DNA of 64,000 nucleotides from an uncultured Acidimicrobiales bacterium (GTDB lineage: Bacteria; Actinomycetota; Acidimicrobiia; Acidimicrobiales; CATQHL01): positions 1,561,753 to 1,625,752 of the forward strand of contig CATQHL010000001.1 in NCBI GenBank assembly GCA_958295925.1, in the 5' to 3' direction. The position numbers and the translations under genes were made by a program. Shown here piece after piece: positions 18,006-26,827 of the stretch. A model generated the notes under the pieces. The model was not told where the DNA came from and searched no databases. It saw only the letters and a program-made list of their open reading frames with translations. The stretch's first letter is position 1; each line of letters opens with the position of its first letter.

Positions 18006-18017
18006 TATACTGGGCGC
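18006..18017 (+). promoter_or_regulatory. -10 box of a probable leaderless promoter
   Basis: TATACT at 18006-18011 is followed by GGGCGC and directly by ATG at 18018, so transcription should begin at or next to the A of ATG. The same 12 bases precede the ATG of the second copy (24630-24641), although the sequences upstream of the two are unrelated. A -35 match is weak (GTGTCA). Leaderless mRNAs are common in actinobacteria. Confidence 0.5.
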
Positions 18018-18266
18018 ATGCTCGACAGCGGCGCATCGCTCACTGCGTCGGCAGCGCACCCTTTGCGGGAGCGGTGCTCGACCTTCAGCCGGCGGCGCCC
18101 GTCCAGCCGGCGGCTGCGTGCGTTCCACCAAGCTCAGGCTATTCAGCCTCTCGTTGCCAGCCGGATGGCGGCCCTGATCTATTTGAGCGAAGCGACGGCC
18201 GGGGCGAGGCATCTGTCTGCGGCCACCTGGCTGCCTCGGCAGGCGTCGCCAATCGCCCTCGTTTAG
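18018..18266 (+). CDS. Putative 82-residue leaderless small protein, copy 1
   Basis: This reading frame begins MLDSGASLT, contains an Arg-rich centre (FSRRRPSSRRLR) and ends ATWLPRQASPIALV. The copy at 24642 has the same length and no indels, with about a dozen substitutions, while the third copy at 25751 has lost both the promoter and the frame. A -10 box sits exactly where a leaderless start needs it, and the stop lies 18 bp before the coiled-coil gene, which has its own strong GGAGGAG ribosome site. The alternative is a conserved leader RNA that happens to be open. No domain is recognised. Confidence 0.42.
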   Translation: MLDSGASLTASAAHPLRERCSTFSRRRPSSRRLRAFHQAQAIQPLVASRMAALIYLSEATAGARHLSAATWLPRQASPIALV

Positions 18267-18284
18267 CGGAGGAAGGGAGGAGTA

Positions 18285-19190
18285 ATGACAGGGTTAACGA
18301 TTGCAGAGGCGGTATTCGCGGGGGTGGCGCTGGCTTGCATGATCTCGATGCTCTACCACCTCATAAGGAAGACCGACAAGAAAATTGATTACTGCGCCGA
18401 GAAGGCCGACAAGAAGATGGATGACCATTTTAGTCGGACCGACAAGAAGATGGATGACCATTTTAGTCGGACCGATAAGAAGATGGAGCACCTCTTTGGT
18501 CAGGCCGACAAGAAGATGGATGATCTCTTTAGTCGGACCGATAAGAAGATGGAGCACCTCTTTGGTCAGGCCGACAAGAAGATGGATGACCTTTTTGGTC
18601 GGACCGACAAAAAGCTCGATAACTTCATCGAGAAGACCGACAAGAACTTCGATGCTATTGCTGTCCGGCTAGCTGGCCATGACGAGCAACTCTCACGCCA
18701 AGACGAACGGCTTGCAGCGCAGGGCGAACAGCTTGCTTTAAACGGCAAAATGCTCTATTCGCATGGTGAGCGTCTTGTGGCGGTCGAAACACGTCTAGTG
18801 GCGGTCGAAACAGAAGTCAAGGATTTTCGCGGCGAATTCGCGGCGTTTCGAACGGAAACCAACAAGCGTTTCGACAAGGTGGACACCGGTTTTGCCGAGA
18901 TTCGTGAAATGTTCTTTAGGTTCTACGTGCCGGGCCAACCGACGGCGACGTCGCCCGCAAGTCAGGGCTTTGACATCGAAGAATCCAAGGATGTGCAGGA
19001 ACCTGGTCCTCGAGGCTTGGGAGATCAATCGGCCCTTTCAAGGAAGCTAGCCTTAACGCCTGCTGCCGCAGGCGATGCCCTGACTCCCGACGCTCCTCAG
19101 CGGGTGACTGATCCCGACCCGACGGGTGAACTCAAACCGAATCCCCCGCAGCTCTTGTCGGAAACCGCGATCTCAACCTTTCCAAGATGA
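18285..19190 (+). CDS. Membrane-anchored coiled-coil protein, type A copy 1
   Basis: The 301-residue product has one N-terminal membrane helix (about 4-28, AEAVFAGVALACMISML). An 11-residue repeat region follows (about 30-125), with units such as FSRTDKKMDDH and FGQADKKMEHL that predict a right-handed or mixed coiled coil. The DNA repeats every 33 bp, with a 66-bp higher order. A conserved heptad-like region comes next (HDEQLSRQDERLAAQGEQL, VETEVKDFRGEFAAFRTETNKRF), then FAEIREMFFRFYVPGQP and a Pro/Ser-rich tail ending [17 protein letters not shown] lies 5 bases before the ATG. The stop overlaps the next start by 4 bases. Proteins like this often form rods or scaffolds at the membrane; no catalytic domain is seen. 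Confidence 0.8.
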   Translation: MTGLTIAEAVFAGVALACMISMLYHLIRKTDKKIDYCAEKADKKMDDHFSRTDKKMDDHFSRTDKKMEHLFGQADKKMDDLFSRTDKKMEHLFGQADKKMDDLFGRTDKKLDNFIEKTDKNFDAIAVRLAGHDEQLSRQDERLAAQGEQLALNGKMLYSHGERLVAVETRLVAVETEVKDFRGEFAAFRTETNKRFDKVDTGFAEIREMFFRFYVPGQPTATSPASQGFDIEESKDVQEPGPRGLGDQSALSRKLALTPAAAGDALTPDAPQRVTDPDPTGELKPNPPQLLSETAISTFPR

Positions 19191-19900
19191 TGGGGGTGTT
19201 AATCGTAGAGGTGGTCTTCAAGGGGGTGGCGTTGGTCGGCCTGATCTGCTCGCTCCACCGTCTCAGGAAGATCAACAAGAAGCTCGACAATTGCATCGAG
19301 AAGAGCGACAAGCAACTAGAAAATCTCATCAAGAGCGACGAGGAGCTCGATTACTTCCCCGAGCAGAGCGACGAGAAATTCGACGCTATGGCTGTCCGGC
19401 TGGCTGGCCCTGACGAACGGCTCACACGTCATGACGAGCAACCCTCACGCCAAGATGAACGGCTTGCATCGCAGGGCGAACAACCCGCGGTACATGGAGA
19501 ACTGCTCAATTCACACGGCGAGCGTCCAGTGGCGGGCGAAACAGACATCAAGGCCTTTCGCGGCGAATTCGCGACGTTCCGCACGGAAACTAATGAGTGC
19601 TTCGACAGGGTGGACGAGCGTTTCGACAGGATCGATGAGCGTTTCGACAGGCTGGATGCCAAGCTGGACGCTGGATTTGCCGAGATTCGTGAATTGATCT
19701 TCAGGTTCTGCGCGCCGAGCCAATCGGCGGCGGAGTCGCCCGCAGGTCGGGGCAATAGCATCGAAGAATCCAGTGCAGTGCCAGAGCTGAGTCATCGGGA
19801 CTTGGGAGATGAGTTGGCAACACTAACGGTTGCCCCTTTCGGCCAAGGGACGTCCGCGTCGCAACTGGCATCCAGCAATAGAGGCTTATTGTTTATTTGA
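19187..19900 (+). CDS. Membrane-anchored coiled-coil protein, type B copy 1
   Basis: This 237-residue paralogue is translationally coupled to the upstream gene (ATGA overlap). A membrane helix at about 2-25 (VEVVFKGVALVGLICSL) is followed by KINKKLDNCIEKSDKQLE coiled coil, the AVRLAGPDERLTRHDEQ stretch and repeated DERFDRIDERFDRLD units. It then has the shared FAEIRELIFRFCAPSQ end motif and a tail that differs from type A. The last 8 bases overlap the convergent stop of the AT-rich gene at 19893, so an inserted segment may have replaced its original end. The pair may form a hetero-oligomer; this is inference from coupling and repeated co-occurrence. Confidence 0.75.
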   Translation: MMGVLIVEVVFKGVALVGLICSLHRLRKINKKLDNCIEKSDKQLENLIKSDEELDYFPEQSDEKFDAMAVRLAGPDERLTRHDEQPSRQDERLASQGEQPAVHGELLNSHGERPVAGETDIKAFRGEFATFRTETNECFDRVDERFDRIDERFDRLDAKLDAGFAEIRELIFRFCAPSQSAAESPAGRGNSIEESSAVPELSHRDLGDELATLTVAPFGQGTSASQLASSNRGLLFI

Positions 19901-22900
19901 TGGCCAGATGTTTTCTGTCGTGGAGAGAGGTCTTAAGGTTGTTGTATTCTCTTGAGTCAATGAATTCTCTTGAAGACTCCAATAGTTTATCCGCAGTTCC
20001 TACGATGTCATGCAAGTCTTCAATCTTCTGTGCACGGAGCAGGTAATCGAGTATTATCATGGCGTCTTTCTTTGAAGCGAGTTTGCCAGCCCTCTCGGCC
20101 ACTCCATGCTCCCAACCAATGTAGCCGCCTGTGCGGGATAGTGTTTGTATGGTCAGATCTGCCCAAACATTATCACTCATTCCTACTAGTCGAGAAAGCC
20201 AGCCGAATCCACTTAGATGCTTAACTTCTTTGGCGGCAAGTGTCTCACGCCAAAACGTTGCGATAAGTTTGTATTGATCAGTGCTAAGTTCATTTTCATC
20301 AAAATTGCGTCCAAGTTCTTGAGCAGCTACAGAAACTAGCGAAGCATCTAAGCCTTTACTCATATTTTGCAGAGAAAGAGTACTATTTGTTGCTGGCACT
20401 AGCTTTGCGAGATTCTTGGCAACCTCATCAGGGGAATAACCAACAAACTGATAAAGCATTGCGCTTAGTACATGTAGCATTGCATTTTCAGTTCCCCTTT
20501 CAACGGATTCAAACACCAACCCGCGATAATTTTCTAGTAGCCACTTAACAGGGTTCCCCCAAAGCAAAGCACTGTCTATGGTTACGCGAACATGATCCCT
20601 TGGAACATCTCGACCAAAAAATAGATCTTTTTTCGTTTCAAACCAGTCCATAGCGATATATAATAACAAATCAATCCGAGGAGCAATCATAGCGCGAAGC
20701 AGTTGGCCATCTAAGTCTTGCAATTCTAAACATTCTTCAATGAGGGTTAAGGCATCTGGCCTGACATACTTGGAAGTTTGATATTCATACTGGAGAAACT
20801 TTATTAGAACATACATTCCATAGGTGCAAGGGCGGTTGTAGCCCACGTTAAACAAATCTAGTGCTGAATCTTGAGATATACGCTCTGTTTCGTCGTGCGT
20901 TAGTGTTATGGAAGAGCGGTCTCTAATTTGTTCCCTTAGTAATTCGAAAGCCTTATCGGCACAGTTCCCAAATCCTATTTCGGATTCTGCAAGAGCTGAT
21001 ATCAGTTCTAGTATAGAAGATTCTGCACCTTTCCACGACTTGATATAATCAAATTCGGTTTTGCCAATACGAGTTACTGGCCACGGATGCTTTTTAACTA
21101 ACAGAATGGCCTTAAAAAGCTTATCAATTTGTTCGTAATATGGCTTTACTTTCTTTGCTTTGAAGGCTCTTGCAAGTCCGCTGAAATAGTGGCTTATGTA
21201 AGTTGGGTGCTGTAGTAGTTTTACAAACTTCTCAGGGGAATACAACCAATCATGAGGTTCAGCCTCCACAGCAGATTCCAGAGATCTTGCTAACAAAATA
21301 GCTGTTTGTTCTATTCTTTCAGTGGGTCTCCATGCAGCGATCTGTTTAGCAGCCTCTTCAGGGTCTAATTTCAATATCTCGGCAACACTGAATGGGCTGC
21401 TACCGGTGAAGAAGTCGGTTCGAAGGGCAAATTCAAGGCTCTCACGTGTATAAGGCTCACGTAGAGCCGAAAACTTTTCGGCAACTGCTTCCCATTCCGT
21501 ATGTTTTTCGATAGGCAAGATTGAATTCCAGTCCATTGCAAAGCACCATTCCAAGGGTATAGAATATGTGAAAGGGGAAACCAACTGAAGTCGAAGGAAA
21601 TCTTGGATTGCAAAGCACCATTCCAAGGGTATAGAATATGTGTTGAAGGGCTTGGCCTGTATCATCCGGCGATCATCGGACGAAAACCGCTTCCAAGTGC
21701 TCGAGTGTTTTGAGAGAACTATTGCAACAGCGTGGTCTGTGGGTGAAGAGCTAAATGAGGCTTTCCAAGTGTCGACGTATTGGTCTTCCTCACATGTTTG
21801 GATGATGCTGTCTAGCAGGAGCAAATCATCACCGACAGGGCCTCGTGTTTTAATTGCGCGTTCTATCTCTCGAATACGCAAAGAGCAAGATGCAGTTTCT
21901 GAAGTAGCGAGAAAATATGGGCGGATTCTTCTCAAGAGTTTTTCTGGCAACACAGATATCAAGTCTAATAGTGACTCAGCAGATGCCCAGCTTTCAGATT
22001 TCCTAAGAGTAGCAAGCAAGTTGTCAAGTAATAGTAAAAATAAGTCACCGCGGGGGTTAGCGTTTTTTCGATAGTCGTCAAGGGAACCGTCTGGGAGCAA
22101 TTCAACTAAGTGTCTGGTATTATCTTGTTCAGGTATTTTTTCTAGCTTTAAACAGAGTAGTTTGACTCTATGTATATAGTTTATTTCATCGCAGCCTTCA
22201 GTGTATATGTCAAGCAGTTTGGAAATATAATAATTTCTATTGTCATACTTATACTCAAAATTTGGGGTAACTTGGATCAGACTGCCAACTAACTCTGAAA
22301 CAATATTATTCGCTGGCGCAACTTTTTCAGCAGTCTGTAATCCTAAACTAGCGATGCTCATATCATATGGGTGGTTTGAAACCGCCTTTTGAATTATCGC
22401 AAATGCCTCTCCTTCCACAATGTATGCAGCTCTTGCTATATGCCACGTAGCAACACGGTTGCTCAAATTTCTTTCTAGTAACTTACAAAGCAGCTTTGTT
22501 AAGTCGGAACGGAAATGCTCCTTTAAGTGTATGAAAGCGGCTAAAGCAGGCCAAGGAGCCTCCGACACCGGTGGATTTATTAGGCAAGTATCATCAGTAA
22601 TGTTTTTGGCATAAAGAAGGTTTAGCCAGTAAGGTGAACGAATTGATTCAAAGAATTTGCGATAATGGAGGGGCGAAACTGCCCATTTCTGCAATCTATC
22701 GATGTCATCACTAGTAGGATATTCAATAGAAGCTAGTTCAGATAGAATGTTGTCACGAATATCAGGAAGACTAAATAGCTCCTGAAATGTATCAACAGAC
22801 ATTTCCCACATTTCATGTACTTTTTGCATCGAAATATCGCTGTGTAGACCTATATTCGCGCGTTCGAACAGTTTCAAGAATGTCTTCAATGCTAGAGTGT

Positions 22901-23372
22901 CTTTCGACAACTGGTAACTTGTACGCTTTAGCATAATAGTTATCAATTGTCTTGTTCTGAGATTGTCGTTATTGTGAAACTTATCTAGTTCAGCCTTGCG
23001 CTGTCTCACAATATCAAACGCTGCCTGCTCATTTAGACTTTCATCCTCAATTGTCCTTTCGTAAAAATCAATGGCTTTGACGAGATCGCGAGAGAGTTTG
23101 CCCCATCGGTTCTTCTCAGCGGTGCCCATTGTCGCCAATACAGATGCAGGAGAATCTAGAAGAGAGTGCATAGCCTCACGCAATAAATAGGCAATGGAAG
23201 GTGCCAGCATTGGTGAACCGGGAATTGAACCCATGAGAAGAAAGCTGCGTGCTGTTGTGAGGCAGCGCACTGCTCGCTGTCCTCTTGTTCCAAATTCGAT
23301 CTCAACATGCTTAAGAAAATCAGCGTCAAACTTTTTTATTTCCATTTGAACCTCTTCCGTATTACTTAACAT
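19893..23372 (-). CDS. Large helical-repeat protein of an AT-rich two-gene module
   Basis: The product has 1159 residues and no recognised enzyme motif (no Walker A, nuclease or methylase signature seen). Residues about 15-200 resemble the upstream partner protein in layout: a YLLREAMHSLL helix, then SPASVLATMG--EKNRW, against YCIREAITRPL and SASVLSVGARNKYDI in the partner. From about 230 on it reads as long alpha-helical repeats, with HYRKFFESI-SPYWLNLL ... INPP ... WPALAAF, a pattern I associate from memory with large defence-linked proteins. Its ATG lies inside the partner's last codons (7-bp overlap). Composition is clearly AT-richer than all flanks. A 36-bp repeat duplicates TYSIPLEWCFA in frame near residue 590-620. 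Function unknown; anti-phage defence is a guess. Confidence 0.75.
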   Translation of the reverse strand: MLSNTEEVQMEIKKFDADFLKHVEIEFGTRGQRAVRCLTTARSFLLMGSIPGSPMLAPSIAYLLREAMHSLLDSPASVLATMGTAEKNRWGKLSRDLVKAIDFYERTIEDESLNEQAAFDIVRQRKAELDKFHNNDNLRTRQLITIMLKRTSYQLSKDTLALKTFLKLFERANIGLHSDISMQKVHEMWEMSVDTFQELFSLPDIRDNILSELASIEYPTSDDIDRLQKWAVSPLHYRKFFESIRSPYWLNLLYAKNITDDTCLINPPVSEAPWPALAAFIHLKEHFRSDLTKLLCKLLERNLSNRVATWHIARAAYIVEGEAFAIIQKAVSNHPYDMSIASLGLQTAEKVAPANNIVSELVGSLIQVTPNFEYKYDNRNYYISKLLDIYTEGCDEINYIHRVKLLCLKLEKIPEQDNTRHLVELLPDGSLDDYRKNANPRGDLFLLLLDNLLATLRKSESWASAESLLDLISVLPEKLLRRIRPYFLATSETASCSLRIREIERAIKTRGPVGDDLLLLDSIIQTCEEDQYVDTWKASFSSSPTDHAVAIVLSKHSSTWKRFSSDDRRMIQAKPFNTYSIPLEWCFAIQDFLRLQLVSPFTYSIPLEWCFAMDWNSILPIEKHTEWEAVAEKFSALREPYTRESLEFALRTDFFTGSSPFSVAEILKLDPEEAAKQIAAWRPTERIEQTAILLARSLESAVEAEPHDWLYSPEKFVKLLQHPTYISHYFSGLARAFKAKKVKPYYEQIDKLFKAILLVKKHPWPVTRIGKTEFDYIKSWKGAESSILELISALAESEIGFGNCADKAFELLREQIRDRSSITLTHDETERISQDSALDLFNVGYNRPCTYGMYVLIKFLQYEYQTSKYVRPDALTLIEECLELQDLDGQLLRAMIAPRIDLLLYIAMDWFETKKDLFFGRDVPRDHVRVTIDSALLWGNPVKWLLENYRGLVFESVERGTENAMLHVLSAMLYQFVGYSPDEVAKNLAKLVPATNSTLSLQNMSKGLDASLVSVAAQELGRNFDENELSTDQYKLIATFWRETLAAKEVKHLSGFGWLSRLVGMSDNVWADLTIQTLSRTGGYIGWEHGVAERAGKLASKKDAMIILDYLLRAQKIEDLHDIVGTADKLLESSREFIDSREYNNLKTSLHDRKHLAIK
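21535..21642 (-). repeat. 36-bp direct repeat, 72-bp offset, inside large gene
   Basis: Identical 36-bp copies at 21535-21570 and 21607-21642 are separated by exactly 36 bp, and the frame is kept. They encode YSIPLEWCFA twice. Confidence 0.95.
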
Positions 23373-24013
23373 TCCAATCTGGCCCGTATTCTTCTGGATA
23401 CTTCTTTATGCAACCAAATGCAATCTTGCCATAAGCTATGTAGCTGTGAGGATGATATTGTCTTATGAAGGCTATTATTAGATGAATTAAGTGCTTCTAT
23501 GTATGTTTCAATCAGCTTAGAATCACCTGCAGAATTGTTATTCTCCTCTCTAATAATATTATGATGTTTAAGGTAATTTGTTACTTTTGCCATTCTGTTT
23601 AACGAAACGAAATTGTTTGCTGCTTCCATACGTTTGATGCTTTCAAACAGATTTGATCGATAAGTCTGACTGTTATCATCTATTTTCTTAAGGCTGTTCT
23701 TGTAGAGATGGCACTGTTGAGCAACTTTAGTGGCTTCATCGCTAATGTCGTATTTGTTTCGCGCGCCAACTGACAGTACACTAGCCGACTTTAGAGGCCT
23801 TGTGATTGCTTCTCTGATGCAATAAGCAACGGCTTCAGGATATCGTGTTACACTCTTTTGCTCTGTACGGAAACCAATATAACGTTTCATTAGTTCATAA
23901 GCTGTTATTAGAAATGCAATAATATCATCTCCAAATTCAGGTATGCCGAATCGAATATCGTTAATAGTCTGTTCATCAATAAACTGAAGTTCTACAGCAT
24001 GGTTTTCGCTCAA
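23366..24013 (-). CDS. Small partner protein of the AT-rich two-gene module
   Basis: This 215-residue, mostly helical protein starts at TTG 24013 with a well-placed GAGG about 8 bases upstream. It shows the same YCIREAI / SASVL--GARNKY arrangement as the N-terminus of the 1159-residue protein downstream, suggesting one domain used alone here and fused to helical repeats there. The genes overlap by 7 bp and are surely co-translated. Base composition is AT-rich like its partner. No membrane segment and no known catalytic motif are seen. It could be an adaptor or regulator of the larger protein. The pairing is firm; the role is unknown. Confidence 0.72.
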   Translation of the reverse strand: MSENHAVELQFIDEQTINDIRFGIPEFGDDIIAFLITAYELMKRYIGFRTEQKSVTRYPEAVAYCIREAITRPLKSASVLSVGARNKYDISDEATKVAQQCHLYKNSLKKIDDNSQTYRSNLFESIKRMEAANNFVSLNRMAKVTNYLKHHNIIREENNNSAGDSKLIETYIEALNSSNNSLHKTISSSQLHSLWQDCIWLHKEVSRRIRARLEC

Positions 24014-24142
24014 GTATACTACCTCTTCCCCAAAATATGTCTAGCGCGAGGTTAATACTAAATTCCAATATACTTCCTTCTTGTGTGCTACCAGGATGGT
24101 GGCAGACACCTCGCTTAGGGGCATTATAGCAGCGCGCAAAAG

Positions 24143-24440
24143 GTGGAGCACGCGTGTGGGATGTTCTACCATCTCATCCAAGAATCGGCAAGGAAATTGA
24201 CAGCTTGGGTACCGAGGTGCTCAATAGTGGCGAACGGCTGGCATCGCACGGCGAACAGCTCGCGTTATACGGCGTACTACTCAATGCGCACGGCGAGCGT
24301 CTGGTGGCGGTTGAGACAAACGCAAGGCCCTTCGCGGTGAATTCGCGGCGTTCCGTACGGAAACCAAAGAGCGCTCACCAAGGTCGATGAGCACTTCGCC
24401 AAAGTGGATGAGCGCTTCGACAGGGTCGATGCCAGGATGT
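24143..24440 (+). pseudogene. Decayed coiled-coil gene remnant
   Basis: Pieces of the coiled-coil family are readable in several frames: FYHLIQ after the membrane helix, then ERLASHGEQLALYGVLLNAHGERL, then FAVNS / RTETKE-like and DERFDRVDARM. The membrane anchor and the C-terminal half are missing and at least two frameshifts are present. It lies right behind the AT-rich module, so the module sits within what was once a continuous coiled-coil array. Confidence 0.75.
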
Positions 24441-24629
24441 TTGGAGACTGTTCCCGATGGTGCCACCCCGGGGGGCTGAAGTTCCAGGGGGTCGTCCCTT
24501 CCCTCTTTCCTGTTTTTTGGAACTGTTCCCGATGAGTATATCTGCTGTATGAGCAATATGGTGTATTCTATGCTATCCAATTGTTTAGGATGCTGCAGTG
24601 AGTTGTGGTGCAGAACATGCAAATGCAGT
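24441..24629 (+). other. Gap with direct repeat, upstream of second unit
   Basis: Non-coding. It contains ACTGTTCCCGATG at 24447 and 24522, and the region that must hold the -35 of the promoter whose TATACT begins at 24630. Confidence 0.5.
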
Positions 24630-24641
24630 TATACTGGGCGC

Positions 24642-24890
24642 ATGCTCGACGGCGGCGCATCGCTCACGGCGACGGCGGCGCATCCCTTGCGGGAGCGGTG
24701 CTCGACCTCCAGCCGTCGGCGCCCGTCTAGGTGGAGGCTGCGTGCGCTCCACCAAGCTCAGGCTACTCAGCCTCTCGTTGCCGGCCGAATGGCGGCCCAG
24801 ATCTATTTGAGCGAAGCGACGGCCGGAACGAGGCATCGGTCTGCGGCCACCTGGCTGCCCCGGCAGGCGTCGCCAATCGCCCTCGTTTAG
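24642..24890 (+). CDS. Putative 82-residue leaderless small protein, copy 2
   Basis: It has the same length as the frame at 18018, begins MLDGGASLT and ends ATWLPRQASPIALV, with substitutions only. TATACTGGGCGC stands directly before the ATG, again placing the transcript start on the start codon. It lies 19 bp before the next coiled-coil gene. No known domain; the alternative is a conserved untranslated leader. Confidence 0.42.
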   Translation: MLDGGASLTATAAHPLRERCSTSSRRRPSRWRLRALHQAQATQPLVAGRMAAQIYLSEATAGTRHRSAATWLPRQASPIALV

Positions 24891-24909
24891 CAGGGGAAAG
24901 GGAGGAGTA

Positions 24910-25710
24910 ATGACAGGGTTAACGATTGCAGAGGCGGTATTCGCGGGGGTGGCGGTGGCTTCCCTGATCTGGATGCTCCACCACCTCATAAGTAAGACCA
25001 ACAAGAAGCTCGATCATTTCATTGATAAGACCGACAAGAATTTCGAGAAGGCCGACAAGAAGCTCGATCATTCCATCGAAAAGACCGACAAGAATTTCGA
25101 GAAGGCCGACAAGAAGCTCGATCATTCCATCGAGAAGACCGACAAGAATTTCGAGAAGGCCGACAAGAAGCTCGATCATTTCATCGAAAAGACCGACAAG
25201 AATTTCGACGCTATGGCTGTCCGACTGGCTGGCCATGATGAACGGCTTGCATCGCACGGGGAGCGGTTGGCGTTGGTCGAAGCAGACGTCAAGACCCTTC
25301 GCGGTGAATTCACGGCGTTCCGCACGGAAACCAAAGAGCGTTTCGACAAGGTCGACGCCAAGATGGACGCCGGTTTTGCCGAGATTCGTGGTTTGTTCTT
25401 CAGGTTCTGCGTGCCGGGCCAACCGGCGGCGGCGCCGCCCGCCAGTCGGGACATTGGCATCGAAAAATCCGAGGTTGCGCCGGAATCCGAGGTTGCGCCG
25501 GAATCCAGTGCTGCGCCGGAGCCGAGTCCTCGGAGCTTGGGAGATCAATCCGCCCCTTCCAGGAAGCCAGCCTTTTCGGCTGCTGCGGCAGACGAGGCCC
25601 AGACACTCGACGCTCCTCAGCGAGTGGCAGATCCCGACTCGGCGGGTGAACTTGAACCGAATCCCCCGCAGCTCTTGTCGGAAACCGCGATCTCAGCCTT
25701 TCCAAGATGA
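24910..25710 (+). CDS. Membrane-anchored coiled-coil protein, type A copy 2
   Basis: This 266-residue member of the family has a membrane helix at about 4-28 (AEAVFAGVAVASLIWML). The repeat region has changed character: an 18-residue unit (KADKKLDH-IEKTDKNFE, 54 bp in DNA) is repeated three times and ends in DKNFDAMAVRLAGHDERL. The conserved VEADVKTLRGEFTAFRTETKERFDKVDAKMDAGFAEIR block and FRFCVPGQP end motif follow, then a tail with EVAPES repeats and [17 protein letters not shown] precedes the ATG. An overlapping ATGATGGGG follows the stop as in unit 1, but the type B gene that should start there is cut off after about 40 bases. Confidence 0.8.
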   Translation: MTGLTIAEAVFAGVAVASLIWMLHHLISKTNKKLDHFIDKTDKNFEKADKKLDHSIEKTDKNFEKADKKLDHSIEKTDKNFEKADKKLDHFIEKTDKNFDAMAVRLAGHDERLASHGERLALVEADVKTLRGEFTAFRTETKERFDKVDAKMDAGFAEIRGLFFRFCVPGQPAAAPPASRDIGIEKSEVAPESEVAPESSAAPEPSPRSLGDQSAPSRKPAFSAAAADEAQTLDAPQRVADPDSAGELEPNPPQLLSETAISAFPR

Positions 25711-25750
25711 TGGGGCTGTCAATCACAGGGACGATCTCGCGGGGGTGGCG
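25707..25750 (+). pseudogene. Truncated start of a type B gene fused to a leader copy
   Basis: The first about 14 codons (MMGLSITGTIS) match the type B start at 26824 and then run directly into the third leader copy. This is a recombination junction between paralogous units. Confidence 0.7.
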
Positions 25751-26017
25751 CATGCTCGACAGCGGCGCATCGCTCACGGCGACGGCGGCGCATCCCTTGC
25801 GGGAGCGGTGCTCGACCTTCAGCCGACGGCGCCCGTCCAGCCGTCGGCGCCCGTCCAGGTGGAGGCTGCGTGCGTTCCACCAAGCTCAGGCTATTCAGCC
25901 TCTCGTTGCCAGCCGAATGGCGGCCAGATCTATTTGAGCGAAGCGACGACCGGAACGAGACATTGGTCTGCGGCCACCTGGCTGCCCCGGCAGGCGTCGC
26001 CAATCGCCCTCGTTTAG
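25751..26017 (+). pseudogene. Third, broken copy of the small leader ORF
   Basis: It is similar along its length to 18018-18266 and 24642-24890 but lacks the TATACT box. It has a duplicated CGGCGCCCGTCCAG element and a one-base loss near 25922 that breaks the frame. The conserved ending RQASPIALV is readable only in another frame. Decay of the frame together with loss of the promoter fits the idea that the other two copies are expressed. Confidence 0.6.
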
Positions 26018-26035
26018 CAGGGGAAGGGAGAAGTA

Positions 26036-26827
26036 ATGACAGGGTTAACGATTGCAGAGGCGGTATTTGCGGGGGCGGCGCTGGCTTGCATGATCTCGAT
26101 GCTCTACCACCTCATAAGGAAGACCGACAAGAAAATTGATTATTGCACCGAGAAGACCGAGAAGAAGATGGATGATCTCTTTGGTCGGACCGACAAGAAG
26201 ATGGAGCACCTCTTTGGTCAGGCCGATAAGAAGCTCGATCATTTCATCGAGAAGACCGACAAGAATTTCGACGCTATGGCTGTCCGACTGGCTGGCCATG
26301 ATGAACGGCTTGCATCGCACGGGGAGCGGTTGGCGTTGGTCGAAGCAGACGTCAAGACCCTTCGCGGTGAATTCACGGCGTTCCGCACGGAAACCAAAGA
26401 GCGTTTCGACAGGGTGGATGAGCGTTTCGACAAGGTCGATGCCAAGATGGACACCGGTTTTGCCGAGATTCGTGGATTGTTCTTCAGGTTCTGCGTGCCG
26501 GGCCAACCGGCACCGCCTCCCGCAAGTCGGGACATTGGCATCGAAGAATCCGAGGTTGCGCCGGAATCCAGTGCTGTGCCGGAATCCAAGGCTGCGCCGG
26601 AATCCAAGGCTGTGCCGGAATCCAGTGCAGCGCCGGTGCCGAGTCCTCGGAGCTTGGGAGATCAATCCGCCCATTCCAGGAAGCCAGCCTTTACGGCTGC
26701 TGCAGCAGACGAGGCCCGGACACCCGACGCTCCTCAGCGAGTGGCAGATCCCGACTCGGCGGGTGAACTCAAACCGAATCCCCCGCAGCTCTTGTCGGAA
26801 ACCGCGATCTCAGCCTTTCCAAGATGA
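26036..26827 (+). CDS. Membrane-anchored coiled-coil protein, type A copy 3
   Basis: This 263-residue protein has the type A membrane helix (AGAALACMISML), a short 11-residue repeat region (DKKMDDLFGRT, DKKMEHLFGQA, DKKLDHFIEKT), then the conserved AVRLAGHDERLASHGERL block, paired DERFDRV / DERFDKV units, and FAEIRGLFFRFCVPGQP. The tail carries five 18-bp-based repeats of the type VPESKAAPES and ends ETAISAFPR. A good GGGAGAAG site lies before the ATG. Its front resembles copy 1 and its middle copy 2, so it is another recombinant. The type B gene behind it starts in the ATGA overlap but is broken. Confidence 0.8.
   Translation: MTGLTIAEAVFAGAALACMISMLYHLIRKTDKKIDYCTEKTEKKMDDLFGRTDKKMEHLFGQADKKLDHFIEKTDKNFDAMAVRLAGHDERLASHGERLALVEADVKTLRGEFTAFRTETKERFDRVDERFDKVDAKMDTGFAEIRGLFFRFCVPGQPAPPPASRDIGIEESEVAPESSAVPESKAAPESKAVPESSAAPVPSPRSLGDQSAHSRKPAFTAAAADEARTPDAPQRVADPDSAGELKPNPPQLLSETAISAFPR

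Noticed and set aside
21535..21642. 36-nt repeats with 36-nt spacer looked like a minimal CRISPR
   Set aside because: Only two repeats, both inside an intact coding frame, no cas genes and no dyad typical of CRISPR repeats; the other 36/36 loci have unrelated sequences.
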